Shown here: positions 17,127-27,100 of the stretch, piece by piece
Numbering within the stretch: position 1 is the first letter of the stretch
How the letters are laid out: every line of letters starts with the position of its first letter
Origin: Kocuria subflava
Lineage (GTDB): Bacteria; Actinomycetota; Actinomycetes; Actinomycetales; Micrococcaceae
Length of the DNA: 64,000 nt
NCBI RefSeq assembly: GCF_012163155.1
Contig: NZ_JAAVUN010000012.1
Coordinates: 1-64,000, forward strand
Reading direction: 5' to 3'
Made by a program: the position numbers and the translations under genes
The notes under the pieces: generated by a model
Databases searched by the model: none
What the model saw: the letters and a program-made list of their open reading frames with translations, nothing else
What the model was told of the DNA's origin: nothing

Positions 17127-18990
17127 TCATCACGGGAGAATCCCTTGGGGCGCGCATCTGCGACTGGTCCTCTCAACCGTGTGGGAGCACACGGGAACGG
17201 ACCCCGTGGTATTCGCCCTGCAGGTCTCGCGGCGCCTGCCCACCCCCGTGGCACAACGCATAGCCCGCCCGCTGAGCCGCACCACCGCTTGGACCCCGGC
17301 GATCGGGGCCGTGGGACTTCACATCACGGGGCGTGAGCAGCAGTTGGAAGACCTGTTCGATGCCGCGTCCCGGGTTCAGCCGCGTACCGCTCGCCAGCGG
17401 CGTGGTCTGCGACGGCTGGCCGAGGTGGCGCTGGCGGTGGACTCCGTGGACCACGCCTTTCGTCTGACCAGCCAGGTCCCACAGAAGTTGCGCGGGGCAG
17501 CCGGTACCAGGGCTCGCCGTGACTGGTACCTGGGGGAGATGAGCTCCGCCGTCGTCGAACTGCAGCGGGCATGGCTCACGGGGCGCGCCACTGCCGGGGA
17601 ACGCCGGCAATTGGAGCGCCTGGTCGATGAACGCGCCCAGTTTCACGGCGCGCGCCCCAGGTTGGCCGGGCTCTTGGGCGAGGACCTGCCAATGGTGACG
17701 ACCACCTACCGGCCCCGGGAGCAAACCGTTGTTCATGTGCTGACCAACTCCGTTCCGCACACCTCCAGCGGATACGCACTGCGATCGCATTCGTTGCTGA
17801 GCGCCCAGGCGAAACAGGGGTGGCGTGTTCACGCGGTGACCCGCCCCGGATATCCGGTTCAGGTGGGCAAGCTGGGCGCGGCGGTCTACGACGTGATCGA
17901 CGGCGTGACATACCACCGCATCAATCCGCCCACGCTTCCCACTACCGCCACGGGTCGGCTGGAACTGTTCGCCCGCGACCTGCTGGCGCTGTGCCTCCTG
18001 ACCCGACCGGCCGTGCTGCACACCACCACGCATTTCGTCAACGCTCTGGTGGTACGCGAGGTGGCTGAGGTGCTCGGCATCCCGTGGGTCTACGAGGTCC
18101 GTGGACAGTTGGCCGACACCTGGGCTTCACGGCGCCCGGCCGTGGCAGCTTCTTCGGAACGCTACCGCTGCTTCACCTCACGGGAGGCGGAGGCGGCTCG
18201 CCAAGCCGACGACGTCGCCGCTTTGGGTGGTGCCATGGCCAACCGGATCCAGGAGATCACCCAAGGTGCAGTGGACTCCGGCAGCGTCCGTCTGGTGCCC
18301 AACGCCGTGGGTGCGGACTACGAACCCGAACCGGAGACGGTGGCCGGGGTTCGCGCCCGGCTCGATCTCGACCGGTGGGGGATCAGTGGCGAATCCTTCC
18401 TGGTCGGCTCCGTCACCAGCGTGGTGGACTACGAAGGCCTGGACGATCTGATTCGGGCCATGGTTGATCTACCGCCCGGGATCACCGCGGTGATTGTGGG
18501 CGAAGGCAGCGCGCGGCCCGGTTTGCAGGAACTGGCCCGCGGGCTCGGGGTGGCCCAGCGTGTGGCATTCGTGGGCCGAGTGTCCAGGTCGGAGGCCCGC
18601 CAGTGGCAACGGGCGCTGGATGTCTTTGTGGTTCCGCGCAGGGATCGCGCCGTGACCCGTGCCGTGACTCCGCTGAAGATCGTGGAAGCCAGTGCCAGTG
18701 CGGTGCCCGTGATCGCATCGGATTTACCCGCGATCGCCGAGTCGGTCCAGGATCGGGTGACGGGACTGCTGGTGCCCGCCGAGAACCCTGGTGCGCTGGC
18801 CGACGCAATCATGAAATTGTGGGCGGATAGGGGGCTGGCGCTTAGACTCGGTCAAGCTGGCCGGAAGGCGGTCCTGGAGCATCGAACCTGGTCGGCTGTG
18901 GCTGCGGGCACCCTCGCCCAGTACCTGCGGCTCACTCGTGCCACATCAACGGACGCCATTTCGGGGACGACACCTAGGAGAACAGCGTGA
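17119..18990 (+). CDS. GT4-type glycosyltransferase with long N-terminal extension
   Basis: About 623 residues. The first ~200 (Arg-rich helices around RTARQRRGLRRLAEVALAV) are not recognisable and may bind membrane or partner proteins. The GT-B fold follows: TSSGYALRSHSLL (acceptor side), WVYEVRGQLADTW, VRLVPNAVG, GSVTSVVDYEGLDDLI, IVGEGSARPGLQE and RAVTPLKIVEASASAVPVI (donor-side E..E region). The same YEVRG and TPLKxxEA signatures recur in the enzymes at 24,175 and 37,746, so these are paralogues. GTG 17,119 is chosen because AAGGGA lies eight bases upstream and the conserved reading begins there; it overlaps the preceding gene by eight bases. The stop overlaps the next start by four bases. 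Confidence 0.85.
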   Translation: MADHHGRIPWGAHLRLVLSTVWEHTGTDPVVFALQVSRRLPTPVAQRIARPLSRTTAWTPAIGAVGLHITGREQQLEDLFDAASRVQPRTARQRRGLRRLAEVALAVDSVDHAFRLTSQVPQKLRGAAGTRARRDWYLGEMSSAVVELQRAWLTGRATAGERRQLERLVDERAQFHGARPRLAGLLGEDLPMVTTTYRPREQTVVHVLTNSVPHTSSGYALRSHSLLSAQAKQGWRVHAVTRPGYPVQVGKLGAAVYDVIDGVTYHRINPPTLPTTATGRLELFARDLLALCLLTRPAVLHTTTHFVNALVVREVAEVLGIPWVYEVRGQLADTWASRRPAVAASSERYRCFTSREAEAARQADDVAALGGAMANRIQEITQGAVDSGSVRLVPNAVGADYEPEPETVAGVRARLDLDRWGISGESFLVGSVTSVVDYEGLDDLIRAMVDLPPGITAVIVGEGSARPGLQELARGLGVAQRVAFVGRVSRSEARQWQRALDVFVVPRRDRAVTRAVTPLKIVEASASAVPVIASDLPAIAESVQDRVTGLLVPAENPGALADAIMKLWADRGLALRLGQAGRKAVLEHRTWSAVAAGTLAQYLRLTRATSTDAISGTTPRRTA

Positions 18991-19964
18991 GTGCACGGCA
19001 TGGTGACGAATCTGAGCGCACCACGCGGTCCTCCTCGCGCGGGGGCTCGCGTTCCACCGCCCAAGACGCCCCCTGGAGTGCAGGACCTCAGACCGTGATC
19101 GGTGACGCCCCCGGGCGGGTGGCCTTCGACTCCTCCGACCTCAAACCCGTCGGCGCACGCCCACCCCTTCTGGACTATTTGGTCAGCTTGTGGGGTGCTC
19201 GGCATTTCGTGATCTATGACGCCCGCGTGCGCCTGGCCGTGAGCCAGGACCACACCGTGTTGGGCAAGGTGTGGTTGGTGCTCAACCCAATCCTGTTCGG
19301 GTTCACGTTCTACCTGATCTTCGGGCTGCTGCTGCAGACCAACAGGGGGATCGAGAACTTCACCGGGTTCATCATCATCGGCTTCATGATGTTCTTCTAC
19401 ACCACCCGGTCTTTCGTGGCGGGGGCGCGATCGATCGCCAACGGCCAGAACCTGATCCGTGGCTTCTCCTTTCCACGGGCGGCCCTGCCGCTGGCGATCA
19501 ACGTGCGTCAGGCACTGAGCCAGTTGTACGTCCTTGCCGCCATGTTTGCGCTGGTGCTGGTGGTTCCACCGTCCGAAAGGGTCGGTCTGCACTGGTTGCT
19601 GGTGATCCCCATCTTCCTGCTCCAAACCGTTTTCAACTGGGGCCTGGGCATGCTGTTCGCCCCGCTGGTGCACAAGATCCCGGACGTCGGCAACATCATG
19701 GCGGTGGTCACACGCCTATGGATGTATTCCTCGGGACTGTTCTATGAACCCTCCCGTTTCACGGACAATGCCACGATCCTGGCGCTGTTCCACCTCAACC
19801 CGCTCTATCAGATCCTGCAGATGACGCGCGGTGTGATGCTCTACGACACCTTGCCGTCGATGGAGCAGTGGTCCCTGCTGGTGGTCTGGGCCGGTGGGGT
19901 CTGGCTGTTGGGACTCATCGCCTTTTGGCGCAACGAGGAGAGCTATGCCAATGAACGCCGCTGA
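18987..19964 (+). CDS. ABC-2 polysaccharide exporter permease (Wzm/TagG type)
   Basis: 325 residues. An approximately 65-residue charged cytoplasmic N-terminus is followed by about six membrane spans of the ABC-2 type (VWLVLNPILFGFTFYLIFGLL is the first, then the FIIIGFMMFFYTTRSF region). The family landmarks are an amphipathic helix before the first span and the NLIRGFSFPRAALP stretch. Together with the ATPase encoded next it should flip a polyprenyl-linked glycan out of the cell, as TagGH and Wzm/Wzt do. The start is GTG 18,987, overlapping the upstream stop, with AGGAG about eight bases before it. It ends inside the ATPase gene, so the two are translationally coupled. Confidence 0.92.
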   Translation: MSARHGDESERTTRSSSRGGSRSTAQDAPWSAGPQTVIGDAPGRVAFDSSDLKPVGARPPLLDYLVSLWGARHFVIYDARVRLAVSQDHTVLGKVWLVLNPILFGFTFYLIFGLLLQTNRGIENFTGFIIIGFMMFFYTTRSFVAGARSIANGQNLIRGFSFPRAALPLAINVRQALSQLYVLAAMFALVLVVPPSERVGLHWLLVIPIFLLQTVFNWGLGMLFAPLVHKIPDVGNIMAVVTRLWMYSSGLFYEPSRFTDNATILALFHLNPLYQILQMTRGVMLYDTLPSMEQWSLLVVWAGGVWLLGLIAFWRNEESYANERR

Positions 19965-20895
19965 CTCACTCTTCGAAGACCCCAAGGCCTCCACCCCGGA
20001 GACCCCGCGTCCACGGCCCGGAGACCGGCACTCCGGCCAACCTCAGGCAGCGGCGATCCGCCCCGCCGTGGTGATCGACGACGTTTCCATGGTTTACACG
20101 GTGACCAGCACGGGCTCGGAGGAAGAGGACCAGGTCCACGGTGCCCGTCGCCTGGCCCGCCGAGCACTCGGTCGACCACCGATCGTGAAGAACCATGCGC
20201 TCACGGGCGTGCGGCTGCTGATCGAACAAGGCGAGTTCGTGGGCTTCATCGGGCGCAACGGGTCAGGCAAGTCGACCTTGATGAACATCGTGGCCGGGCA
20301 GATGAACCCCACCAACGGTCGGGTCTGGGCGGTGGATCGACCCGCCAAGTTGGGAGTCAACGTGGCCTTGGTCCCGGCGCTGTCGGGTGATCGCAACATT
20401 CGGCTCGGGTGCCTGGCCCAAGGTATGACGCCGGGTGAAGTGGACGAGGTATTCGATGAACTCGTGGAGATCGCGGCCCTGGGCAAGGCGCTGTACTGGC
20501 CCATGAAGGCCTACTCCTCCGGAATGGCCGCGCGCCTGCGCTTCGCGGTGGCCACCGCCACGAACCCTCACGTGTTGATCCTGGACGAGGCCTTGAGCAC
20601 CGGCGACGCCCAGTTCCAGGCCCGCGGTCAGGCCCGCATGCAGGAGATCCGCAAGAACGCGGGCTGCGTCATGTTCGTCTCCCACTCCATGAGCGAGATC
20701 CGCAACCTGTGCACGCGGGTGGTGTGGATCGACGACGGCCACGTGGTCATGGACGGTGACACCAAGGACGTGGTGGACCGGTACGACAAGTACATGGGTT
20801 TGCTGGCCGATGGCAATCTGCTCAGCGCGCGTGCTTTCCGTGACGAATGCGCAGGCCAGTACCGGCCCCTGGCGTGGATGGGTGGTTCCCTGTGA
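19945..20895 (+). CDS. ABC polysaccharide exporter ATPase (Wzt/TagH type)
   Basis: About 316 residues. The nucleotide-binding domain has Walker A GRNGSGKST, Q-loop region, signature YSSGMAARL, Walker B VLILDEALSTGD and H-loop FVSHSM, all close to TagH and RfbE-type ATPases. A Pro-rich N-terminal extension of about 45 residues precedes it. After the ATPase only about 40 residues remain, so it lacks the large C-terminal carbohydrate-binding domain of classical Wzt, and recognition of a modified chain end is not expected. Two in-frame ATGs (19,945 and 19,951) follow GAGGAG at 19,935; the second has the better spacing. It overlaps the permease gene by about 20 bases. Confidence 0.92.
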   Translation: MPMNAADSLFEDPKASTPETPRPRPGDRHSGQPQAAAIRPAVVIDDVSMVYTVTSTGSEEEDQVHGARRLARRALGRPPIVKNHALTGVRLLIEQGEFVGFIGRNGSGKSTLMNIVAGQMNPTNGRVWAVDRPAKLGVNVALVPALSGDRNIRLGCLAQGMTPGEVDEVFDELVEIAALGKALYWPMKAYSSGMAARLRFAVATATNPHVLILDEALSTGDAQFQARGQARMQEIRKNAGCVMFVSHSMSEIRNLCTRVVWIDDGHVVMDGDTKDVVDRYDKYMGLLADGNLLSARAFRDECAGQYRPLAWMGGSL

Positions 20896-22811
20896 GCAAC
20901 CGATCCCTGACAGCCATGGCACGCGACTACCTGGATGAGACCCGCACTGCCGTCTGGCACCTGCGCCGAGGAGGACCGGCTCAAGTGCGCAAGTATCTCC
21001 GGCGGAGGAACTTACCCGCAGTGACCGCCTCGTCCACCACGACGACGGCGGGGCGTGTCACGTTTGCCGAGGCCAAGCTGCCCATCGAGTGGAAACGTCC
21101 TTATCCGCACGTGGCCGTGGCCACGATTCTGGACGACTTCTCCGCCCAGGCATTCGGGCACGAGTGGAATCAGATCCCGCTGCGCCGGGAGGGGTGGCAG
21201 GAGCAGTTGGACGCCCACCGGCCCGACCTTTTGTTCGTGGAATCCGCGTGGCACGGCAACGACGACCAATGGCAGTACCAGCTAACGGGTGCCTCCGGCG
21301 TCAAACAGCCCTTCCGCGACCTGATCCAGGCTTGCAAGGACCGGGGCATTCCCACCGTGTTCTGGAACAAGGAAGACCCTCCGCATTACGCGGATTTCCT
21401 GGAATGCGCCGGGCTGTTCGACCACGTGTTCACCTCTGACGTCAATCGCGTGGAGCACTACCGGCGCGACCTGGGTCATGACCGGGTAGGAGTTCTGGCA
21501 TTCGCAGCACAGCCGGCCGTGCATTCACCCGCGCGCCCCGCCCATGGCTTCCACGATCGCGACGTCGCCTTTGGCGGCATGTACTTCGCTCACAAGTTCC
21601 CGGAACGCCGCGAACAGATGGACCTCTTGTTGGGGGGCGCCGCGGATGTTTCACCCAAGATGCGCCGTGGACTGGAGATCTTCTCCCGCTATCTAGGAGA
21701 CGATGACCGCTATCAATTCCCGTCGCCGCTGAACAAACACGTCGTGGGCTCCCTCAATTACCGGCAAATGCTCACCGCCTACCAGGCCTACAAGGTGTTC
21801 CTGAACGTGAACTCCGTGGTGGATTCACCCTCCATGTGTGCCCGACGCATTTTTGAAATCATCTCCCGCGGAACACCGGTGGTTTCAACGCCGTCGGCGG
21901 CCGTGGGGGAGTACTTCCCACAGGATGAGCTGCCGGTGGTGGCGGACCGGGCCGCGGCGGCCGACGTCGTACGCACTCTGGTACGTAGCCCGGAACTGGC
22001 CGATCGCACCGTGCGCAAGGCACAACGGCGCATCTGGGATGAGCACACCTACACCCACCGCGCGGCCACCGTGCTGGAGGTCGCTTTGGGCCCGCGCGAC
22101 GACGGCACCCCGTGGCTGCCCGCCAAGCCCACGGTTTCAGCGATCTTGTGCACCAATCGCCCGCAGAACCTGACCCAGGCCATCCAGACCATCGGCTCCC
22201 AGGTGGAGGTGGAGTTGGAACTCGTGGTGGTCTGCCACGGTTTCGATCCGGATCAACATTCGCTCTCCGATCAGGCGCGGGCCTTCGGGATCCCCGAGGT
22301 TGAGGTTGTCACGGCGCCGCAGGAGTGGTCCTTGGGGGAGTGCTTCAACGCGGGTGTCTCCGTGTCCCACGGTGCGGTGATCGCCAAGATGGACGACGAC
22401 GACTGGTACGGACCCAACTATTTGCGCGATCAACTGGCCGTCATGCGCGTGACCGGCGCCGATGTGGTGGGCAAGCAGGCCAGCTACCTGTACGTGGAGT
22501 CCTACGATCTGACCTTGCTGCGCTTTGCCGAACGTGAGCATCGGTGGACGGATTTCGTCATGGGACCCACGATTCTGGGCCGCCGGGAGCTGTTCGAGGC
22601 CCACCCGTTCCAGCACCGCACCACGGGTGAGGACAGCACTTTCCTGGCCGAGGTGATCGACCACGGATACCGGGTCTACGCATCGGACCGATTCAACTTC
22701 CGTCAGTTCCGTGGTGGACACGGTCACACCTGGAATGTGACGGACCAACACATCGTGTCCACCGGTGTTGTCACCTCAATGGGGGACTGGTTGGATCACG
22801 TGCGGATATGA
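20892..22811 (+). CDS. CgeB-like/GT2 two-domain glycosyltransferase
   Basis: About 639 residues in two modules. The N-terminal half (about 65-395) resembles CgeB-type GT-B proteins: LLFVESAWHGND, TVFWNKEDPPHYADF (Lys-Glu-Asp near 160) and VFLNVNSVVDSPSMCARRIFEI. The C-terminal half (about 415-639) is a GT2 GT-A domain with VSAILCTNRP at the nucleotide end and an intact acidic motif KMDDDDWYGPNY (501-504). The same CgeB signatures recur in the genes at 24,175 and 28,994. Two catalytic modules suggest addition of two sugars, or a chain-extending enzyme. The start is GTG 20,892, sharing bases with the ATPase stop; an ATG at 20,919 is possible. A 110-base gap with a run of seven C follows, then wecC. 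Confidence 0.85.
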   Translation: MSNRSLTAMARDYLDETRTAVWHLRRGGPAQVRKYLRRRNLPAVTASSTTTTAGRVTFAEAKLPIEWKRPYPHVAVATILDDFSAQAFGHEWNQIPLRREGWQEQLDAHRPDLLFVESAWHGNDDQWQYQLTGASGVKQPFRDLIQACKDRGIPTVFWNKEDPPHYADFLECAGLFDHVFTSDVNRVEHYRRDLGHDRVGVLAFAAQPAVHSPARPAHGFHDRDVAFGGMYFAHKFPERREQMDLLLGGAADVSPKMRRGLEIFSRYLGDDDRYQFPSPLNKHVVGSLNYRQMLTAYQAYKVFLNVNSVVDSPSMCARRIFEIISRGTPVVSTPSAAVGEYFPQDELPVVADRAAAADVVRTLVRSPELADRTVRKAQRRIWDEHTYTHRAATVLEVALGPRDDGTPWLPAKPTVSAILCTNRPQNLTQAIQTIGSQVEVELELVVVCHGFDPDQHSLSDQARAFGIPEVEVVTAPQEWSLGECFNAGVSVSHGAVIAKMDDDDWYGPNYLRDQLAVMRVTGADVVGKQASYLYVESYDLTLLRFAEREHRWTDFVMGPTILGRRELFEAHPFQHRTTGEDSTFLAEVIDHGYRVYASDRFNFRQFRGGHGHTWNVTDQHIVSTGVVTSMGDWLDHVRI

Positions 22812-22921
22812 TGACCTAACCAACTTGGCCTCCCCCCCAGATCTGTCACCTCAAATGTGGTCGCCCACCACCGCGGCGGTCCGCCACCCAACTGATCCCT
22901 ATCGCGAAGGAAACCCCCTCC

Positions 22922-24184
22922 ATGGCGCACAATCAGCAAACCGTCGTGTTCGTCGGCCTGGGCTACATCGGCCTACCCACTGCTGTGACCCTGGCCAACA
23001 GCGGCGTTCAGGTCCGCGGCGTTGACGTCAACACATCCGTGGTGGAGCGGGTCTCCCGCGGCGAAGTCACCATTGTGGAGCCGGGGCTGGAGGAGGAGCT
23101 CAAGAAGGCCGTCGACTCAGGCAACCTGACGGCCCACACCGAGATGCAGTCCGGTGACGCCTATGTGATTGCGGTGCCCACTCCGTTCAAGGAGAACTAC
23201 GAAGGCGACACCTCCTACATTGAGGCCGCAGCGGCCAATATCGCGCCGCTGCTGGAGGGCGACGAGCTGGTGATCCTGGAGTCCACCTCACCGCCGCTGA
23301 CCACCCGCAAGCTGGCGGAGGTTCTGATCGCAGCTCGCCCGGATCTGACCGTTGATCCCGAGGAAGCGGCGGCAGGACAGAAGAAGCTGATCCACCTGGC
23401 CTACTGCCCCGAGCGCATCCTGCCCGGCCGTGCCATGGAGGAGTTGATCACCAACGATCGCATCATCGGCGGCATGACCCCGGAGGCCGCCAAGCGCGGT
23501 CGGGCGGTCTATGAGACGTTCTGCAAGGGCGAACTGCTGGAGACCGACGACGTCACCGCCGAGATGGCCAAGCTCACGGAGAACTCTTTCCGTGACGTCA
23601 ACATCGCCTTCGCCAATGAGCTGTCGCTGATTTCCGACAAGCTCGGGATCGACGTCTGGGAACTGATCGAACTGGCCAATCACCATCCGCGCGTGAACAT
23701 CTTGCAGCCCGGGCCCGGCGTTGGCGGACACTGCATTGCGGTGGACCCGTGGTTCATCGTCTCCTCCGACCGGGAGAACTCGAACCTCATTCGCACGGCG
23801 CGCGAGGTCAATGACGGCAAGCCGCACTGGGTGATCAACAAGGTCAAGGAAGCCGCATCACACAAGGAATCCCCCGTGATCGCTGCTCTTGGTCTGGCGT
23901 TCAAGGCCAACATCGATGATCTGCGCGAATCACCTGCCGTGAACATCACCAAACAACTGGCCGCCTCGGCTCCGAACGCCACGGTGCTGGCCGTCGAGCC
24001 CAATGTCACCAGCCTGCCCAAGTCCCTGGAGGGTGTGGCCAACATCGAATTCGCCCAATACCGTGAGGCGATCGACCGCGCCGACGTGGTGCTGCTGCTG
24101 GTGGATCACGACGAGTTCAAGGATCTGCCCGCCACCGCACTGGCCGGCAAGGAAGTTGTGGACACCAAGGGCCTGTGGCGCTGA
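22922..24184 (+). CDS. wecC: UDP-N-acetyl-D-mannosamine dehydrogenase
   Basis: 420-residue member of the UDP-sugar 6-dehydrogenase family. It should oxidise UDP-ManNAc to UDP-ManNAcA with two NAD. A Rossmann motif VFVGLGYIGLPTA starts the NAD domain; IAVPTPF and ESTSPP follow. The active site shows Lys217 in AKLTENSFRDVNIA and the nucleophile Cys271 in GPGVGGHCIAVDPWF; the VDPWF ending after the Cys is typical of WecC-type rather than UDP-glucose enzymes. The C-terminal UDP-binding domain has LGLAFKANIDDLRESPA. Its substrate would come from WecB, encoded at the start of the facing operon. AAGGA precedes the ATG. UDP-GlcNAc or UDP-GalNAc 6-dehydrogenase (WbpA/WbpO type) is less likely. Confidence 0.92.
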   Translation: MAHNQQTVVFVGLGYIGLPTAVTLANSGVQVRGVDVNTSVVERVSRGEVTIVEPGLEEELKKAVDSGNLTAHTEMQSGDAYVIAVPTPFKENYEGDTSYIEAAAANIAPLLEGDELVILESTSPPLTTRKLAEVLIAARPDLTVDPEEAAAGQKKLIHLAYCPERILPGRAMEELITNDRIIGGMTPEAAKRGRAVYETFCKGELLETDDVTAEMAKLTENSFRDVNIAFANELSLISDKLGIDVWELIELANHHPRVNILQPGPGVGGHCIAVDPWFIVSSDRENSNLIRTAREVNDGKPHWVINKVKEAASHKESPVIAALGLAFKANIDDLRESPAVNITKQLAASAPNATVLAVEPNVTSLPKSLEGVANIEFAQYREAIDRADVVLLLVDHDEFKDLPATALAGKEVVDTKGLWR

Positions 24185-27100
24185 GCCCAGGATCGCCAGT
24201 GCACGACGACGAACGCCGCAGTCCCCGGCACACCCGGCGCCTGCTGAGGACACAGGTTCAACGCTCACCCGAAGACACCCTTGCCCAGTTGGAGTCCCAG
24301 CAGGCACGGGTGCGGCACCTCACGGCCCAGGTCAGACAACTGCAGACGGCATTGAAGGCCGAAACCGTCGCCAAGGGCAAGCTGAGCAGGCAACTCAAGG
24401 AGCGTGAAGAGAAGAAGTCCCCCGGAACGGCTGGGCAATCCGGTTCAACGGGCACGGACCCCGAACCCTCCGAGACAGCGGCCCACGGTCGCGCAGAAAC
24501 CACCGGAGAATCCAGCGCAGAAGCCGGCCCAGCCACCCCGGAGCCGAACACCCCACCTGCGGAGTTGGATCTCTCGGCCCTGATGAACCTGCTGGAGACC
24601 CAGCCCAGTTCCACGTGGCTGGCGGCCGTGCTCAACCGGATGTGGTACCGGGAGGGCAGGATTCGAGACTGCCTGGAACTGATCGATTGCCACACTGAGC
24701 TGCTACCGGAGATGACGGCAGGGCAGGCCCAACTGGTGGGCAAGATTCGCGGCACCGCGCGACTTGAAGAAGTCCTCGACCGAATCGTTGCGCAGAGGTC
24801 CCCCGGTCCCGCCTATGTGCCGGAGGCCGACAGGGTGATGTACTGCGCGTACTCAACCCCCGTCTATCACTCCAACGGCTACAGCATCCGTACCCGCGGG
24901 GTGGTCCACGGGTTACGGGCAGCCGGCGCGGATGTGTTCGTCACGGCACGTGCCGGCTACCCGTGGGACATGAGTTCGGCCGCCGACAAGCCCACCCGAC
25001 GTCGTCGTGAAGTGCAGTCCATGGACGGGGTGGAGTACGTCCACCTGCCCGAAGGCGATCTCAACACTTTGCGCCCGGATGATTACGTCCAGGTGGCCGC
25101 GGATGCGTTCGTTCGGGAGGCGCGCCTGCGCCGCCCGACTTTGATCCAGGCCGCGTCCAACTTCCTCAACGGTCTACCGGCCTTGATCGCCGCCAGGCGC
25201 TTGGGTGTGCCGTTCGTCTACGAGGTCCGCGGCTTGTGGGAGGTCACGGAAGCTTCGGCCAAAGAGGGCTGGGAGCAGACCGACCGCTATGCGTGGCAGG
25301 CCCGGATGGAGGCTTTTGTGGCCTCCCAGGCCGATCAGGTCCTGGCCATCACCCAAGAAACAGAGGATGAGCTTGTCCGGCGCGGAGTGCCCGCGGAACG
25401 CATCGAGCTGCTGCCCAATGGCGTGGACACCGAGTCCTTCCTACCGTTGCCGCGCGATGAGGCTTACGCCAAGAAGCACGGGATCTCCCTGGATGTGCCC
25501 GTGATCGGATTCGCAGGATCTCTGGTGGATTACGAGGGCCTGGACGCCCTGGTCCAGGCCGCCAACATCTTGCGCGGCCGCAAACTGGATTTCCAGATGG
25601 TCATTGCCGGCAGCGGGGGCGTTTACGAACAGCTCAAGGCCTACAAGACAGCCCACAAGTTGGGGTCCCGAGTACGTTTTGTGGGCCGTCGTCCATCGGG
25701 TGAAATTCCCCAGCTGCTTTCCTGCGTGGACATCGTGGCCTGTCCGCGCAAGTCCCTGCCCGTCACGGAAATGGTCTCCCCGTTGAAGCCCTTGGAGGCT
25801 TTCGCAGCATCCAAGCCCGTGGTGCTCTCCGATGTTTCCCCGCATCGGGTGTTGGTGGGAGCGGGGCAGGAGCGCGGTGAACTTGCGGCAGCGGGTAATC
25901 CCAAAGCCTTGGCCGATGCCTTGCAGAGGCTTCTCACGGATCCCGAACTCCGCACGGCCAAGGGGCGTGCCGGCCGACTCTGGGCCGTGGATGAACGGCA
26001 ATGGTCGAGGCTTGGCACCACGGTGCGCGGCTTCCATGAACAGGCTCGGCGGCACCACGCCGACGACGCCGGTGTGGCACGTTCCGTGGATCAGCTGCGG
26101 ATCGGTCTCATTGCAGATGAGTTCACCACAAAAACGCTGCAGCGCGCCGCCACGATCGTGCCTCTGGACCGCGGTGGTTTCCGGGACCAGATCGACGGCC
26201 AACTGGACCTGGTGCTGATCGAATCAGCCTGGAGCGGCAACGACGGTCAGTGGCACCGGGGGGTGGGGTACTATTCGGAGGACGAGGACGCATCCTTGCG
26301 TGAGTTGTTGGCGCTGTGCCGTGACCGTGGTGTTCCCACGGTGTTCTGGAACAAGGAGGACCCGGTACACATCGAAAGGTTCCGGGCCACGGGAGCGCGC
26401 GTGGACCATGTGTTCACCACCGATGCGGAGATGATCACGCGCTACTTGGCCGAGGCGCACACCCGAGCGGACGGGGCAGCGGTCACGGCGTCGTCGTTGC
26501 CGTTTTACGCCGACCCCGCCGTGCACAACCCGCTGCCCAGCAACCGCCCGTACGAAGACACCGTGGCCTACGCGGGGACGTTCTACGGCGAGCGCTACGC
26601 GCAACGCTCCGCTCAGCTCACGGAGTTGCTGCGCGCAGCCAAGGAGCACGGGCTGGTGATCTATGACCGTCAGTTGGCCATCCCGGATTCGCCCTACCGA
26701 TTCCCACCGGAGTTCGCCGACGACGTCCACGGTGCCCTGCCCTACGACCAGGTCCTGGACAGCTACAAATCCCACATGGCGAATCTCAACGTGAACTCCG
26801 TGGCGGATTCACCCACCATGTTTTCCCGACGTGTGGTGGAGATCGCCGCCAGTGGCGGGGTTCTGATCTCCGCCTGGTCGCGGGCCATCACCGAGGTGTT
26901 TGACGGTCAAATTCCCAACACGAACAACCCCATGTATTGGCGGGCTTTCCTGGGCGGGTGGGCCAACGACCCCGACGAGCACCTGGCCGAAGCCTGGATG
27001 CAGATGCGTGCCGTGCTGCGCAGCCACACCGTGTCATCGGCGTTGATCCTGATGGCTCGGACGGCCGGTGTACGCGTGGCCGGAATCCAGCTGCCTGCCT

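Noticed and set aside
22838-22846. Run of seven C upstream of wecC as a phase-variation tract
   Set aside because: It is short, intergenic and not positioned in a promoter or coding sequence; the run of eight C in the glgC-glgA spacer is equally uninformative.
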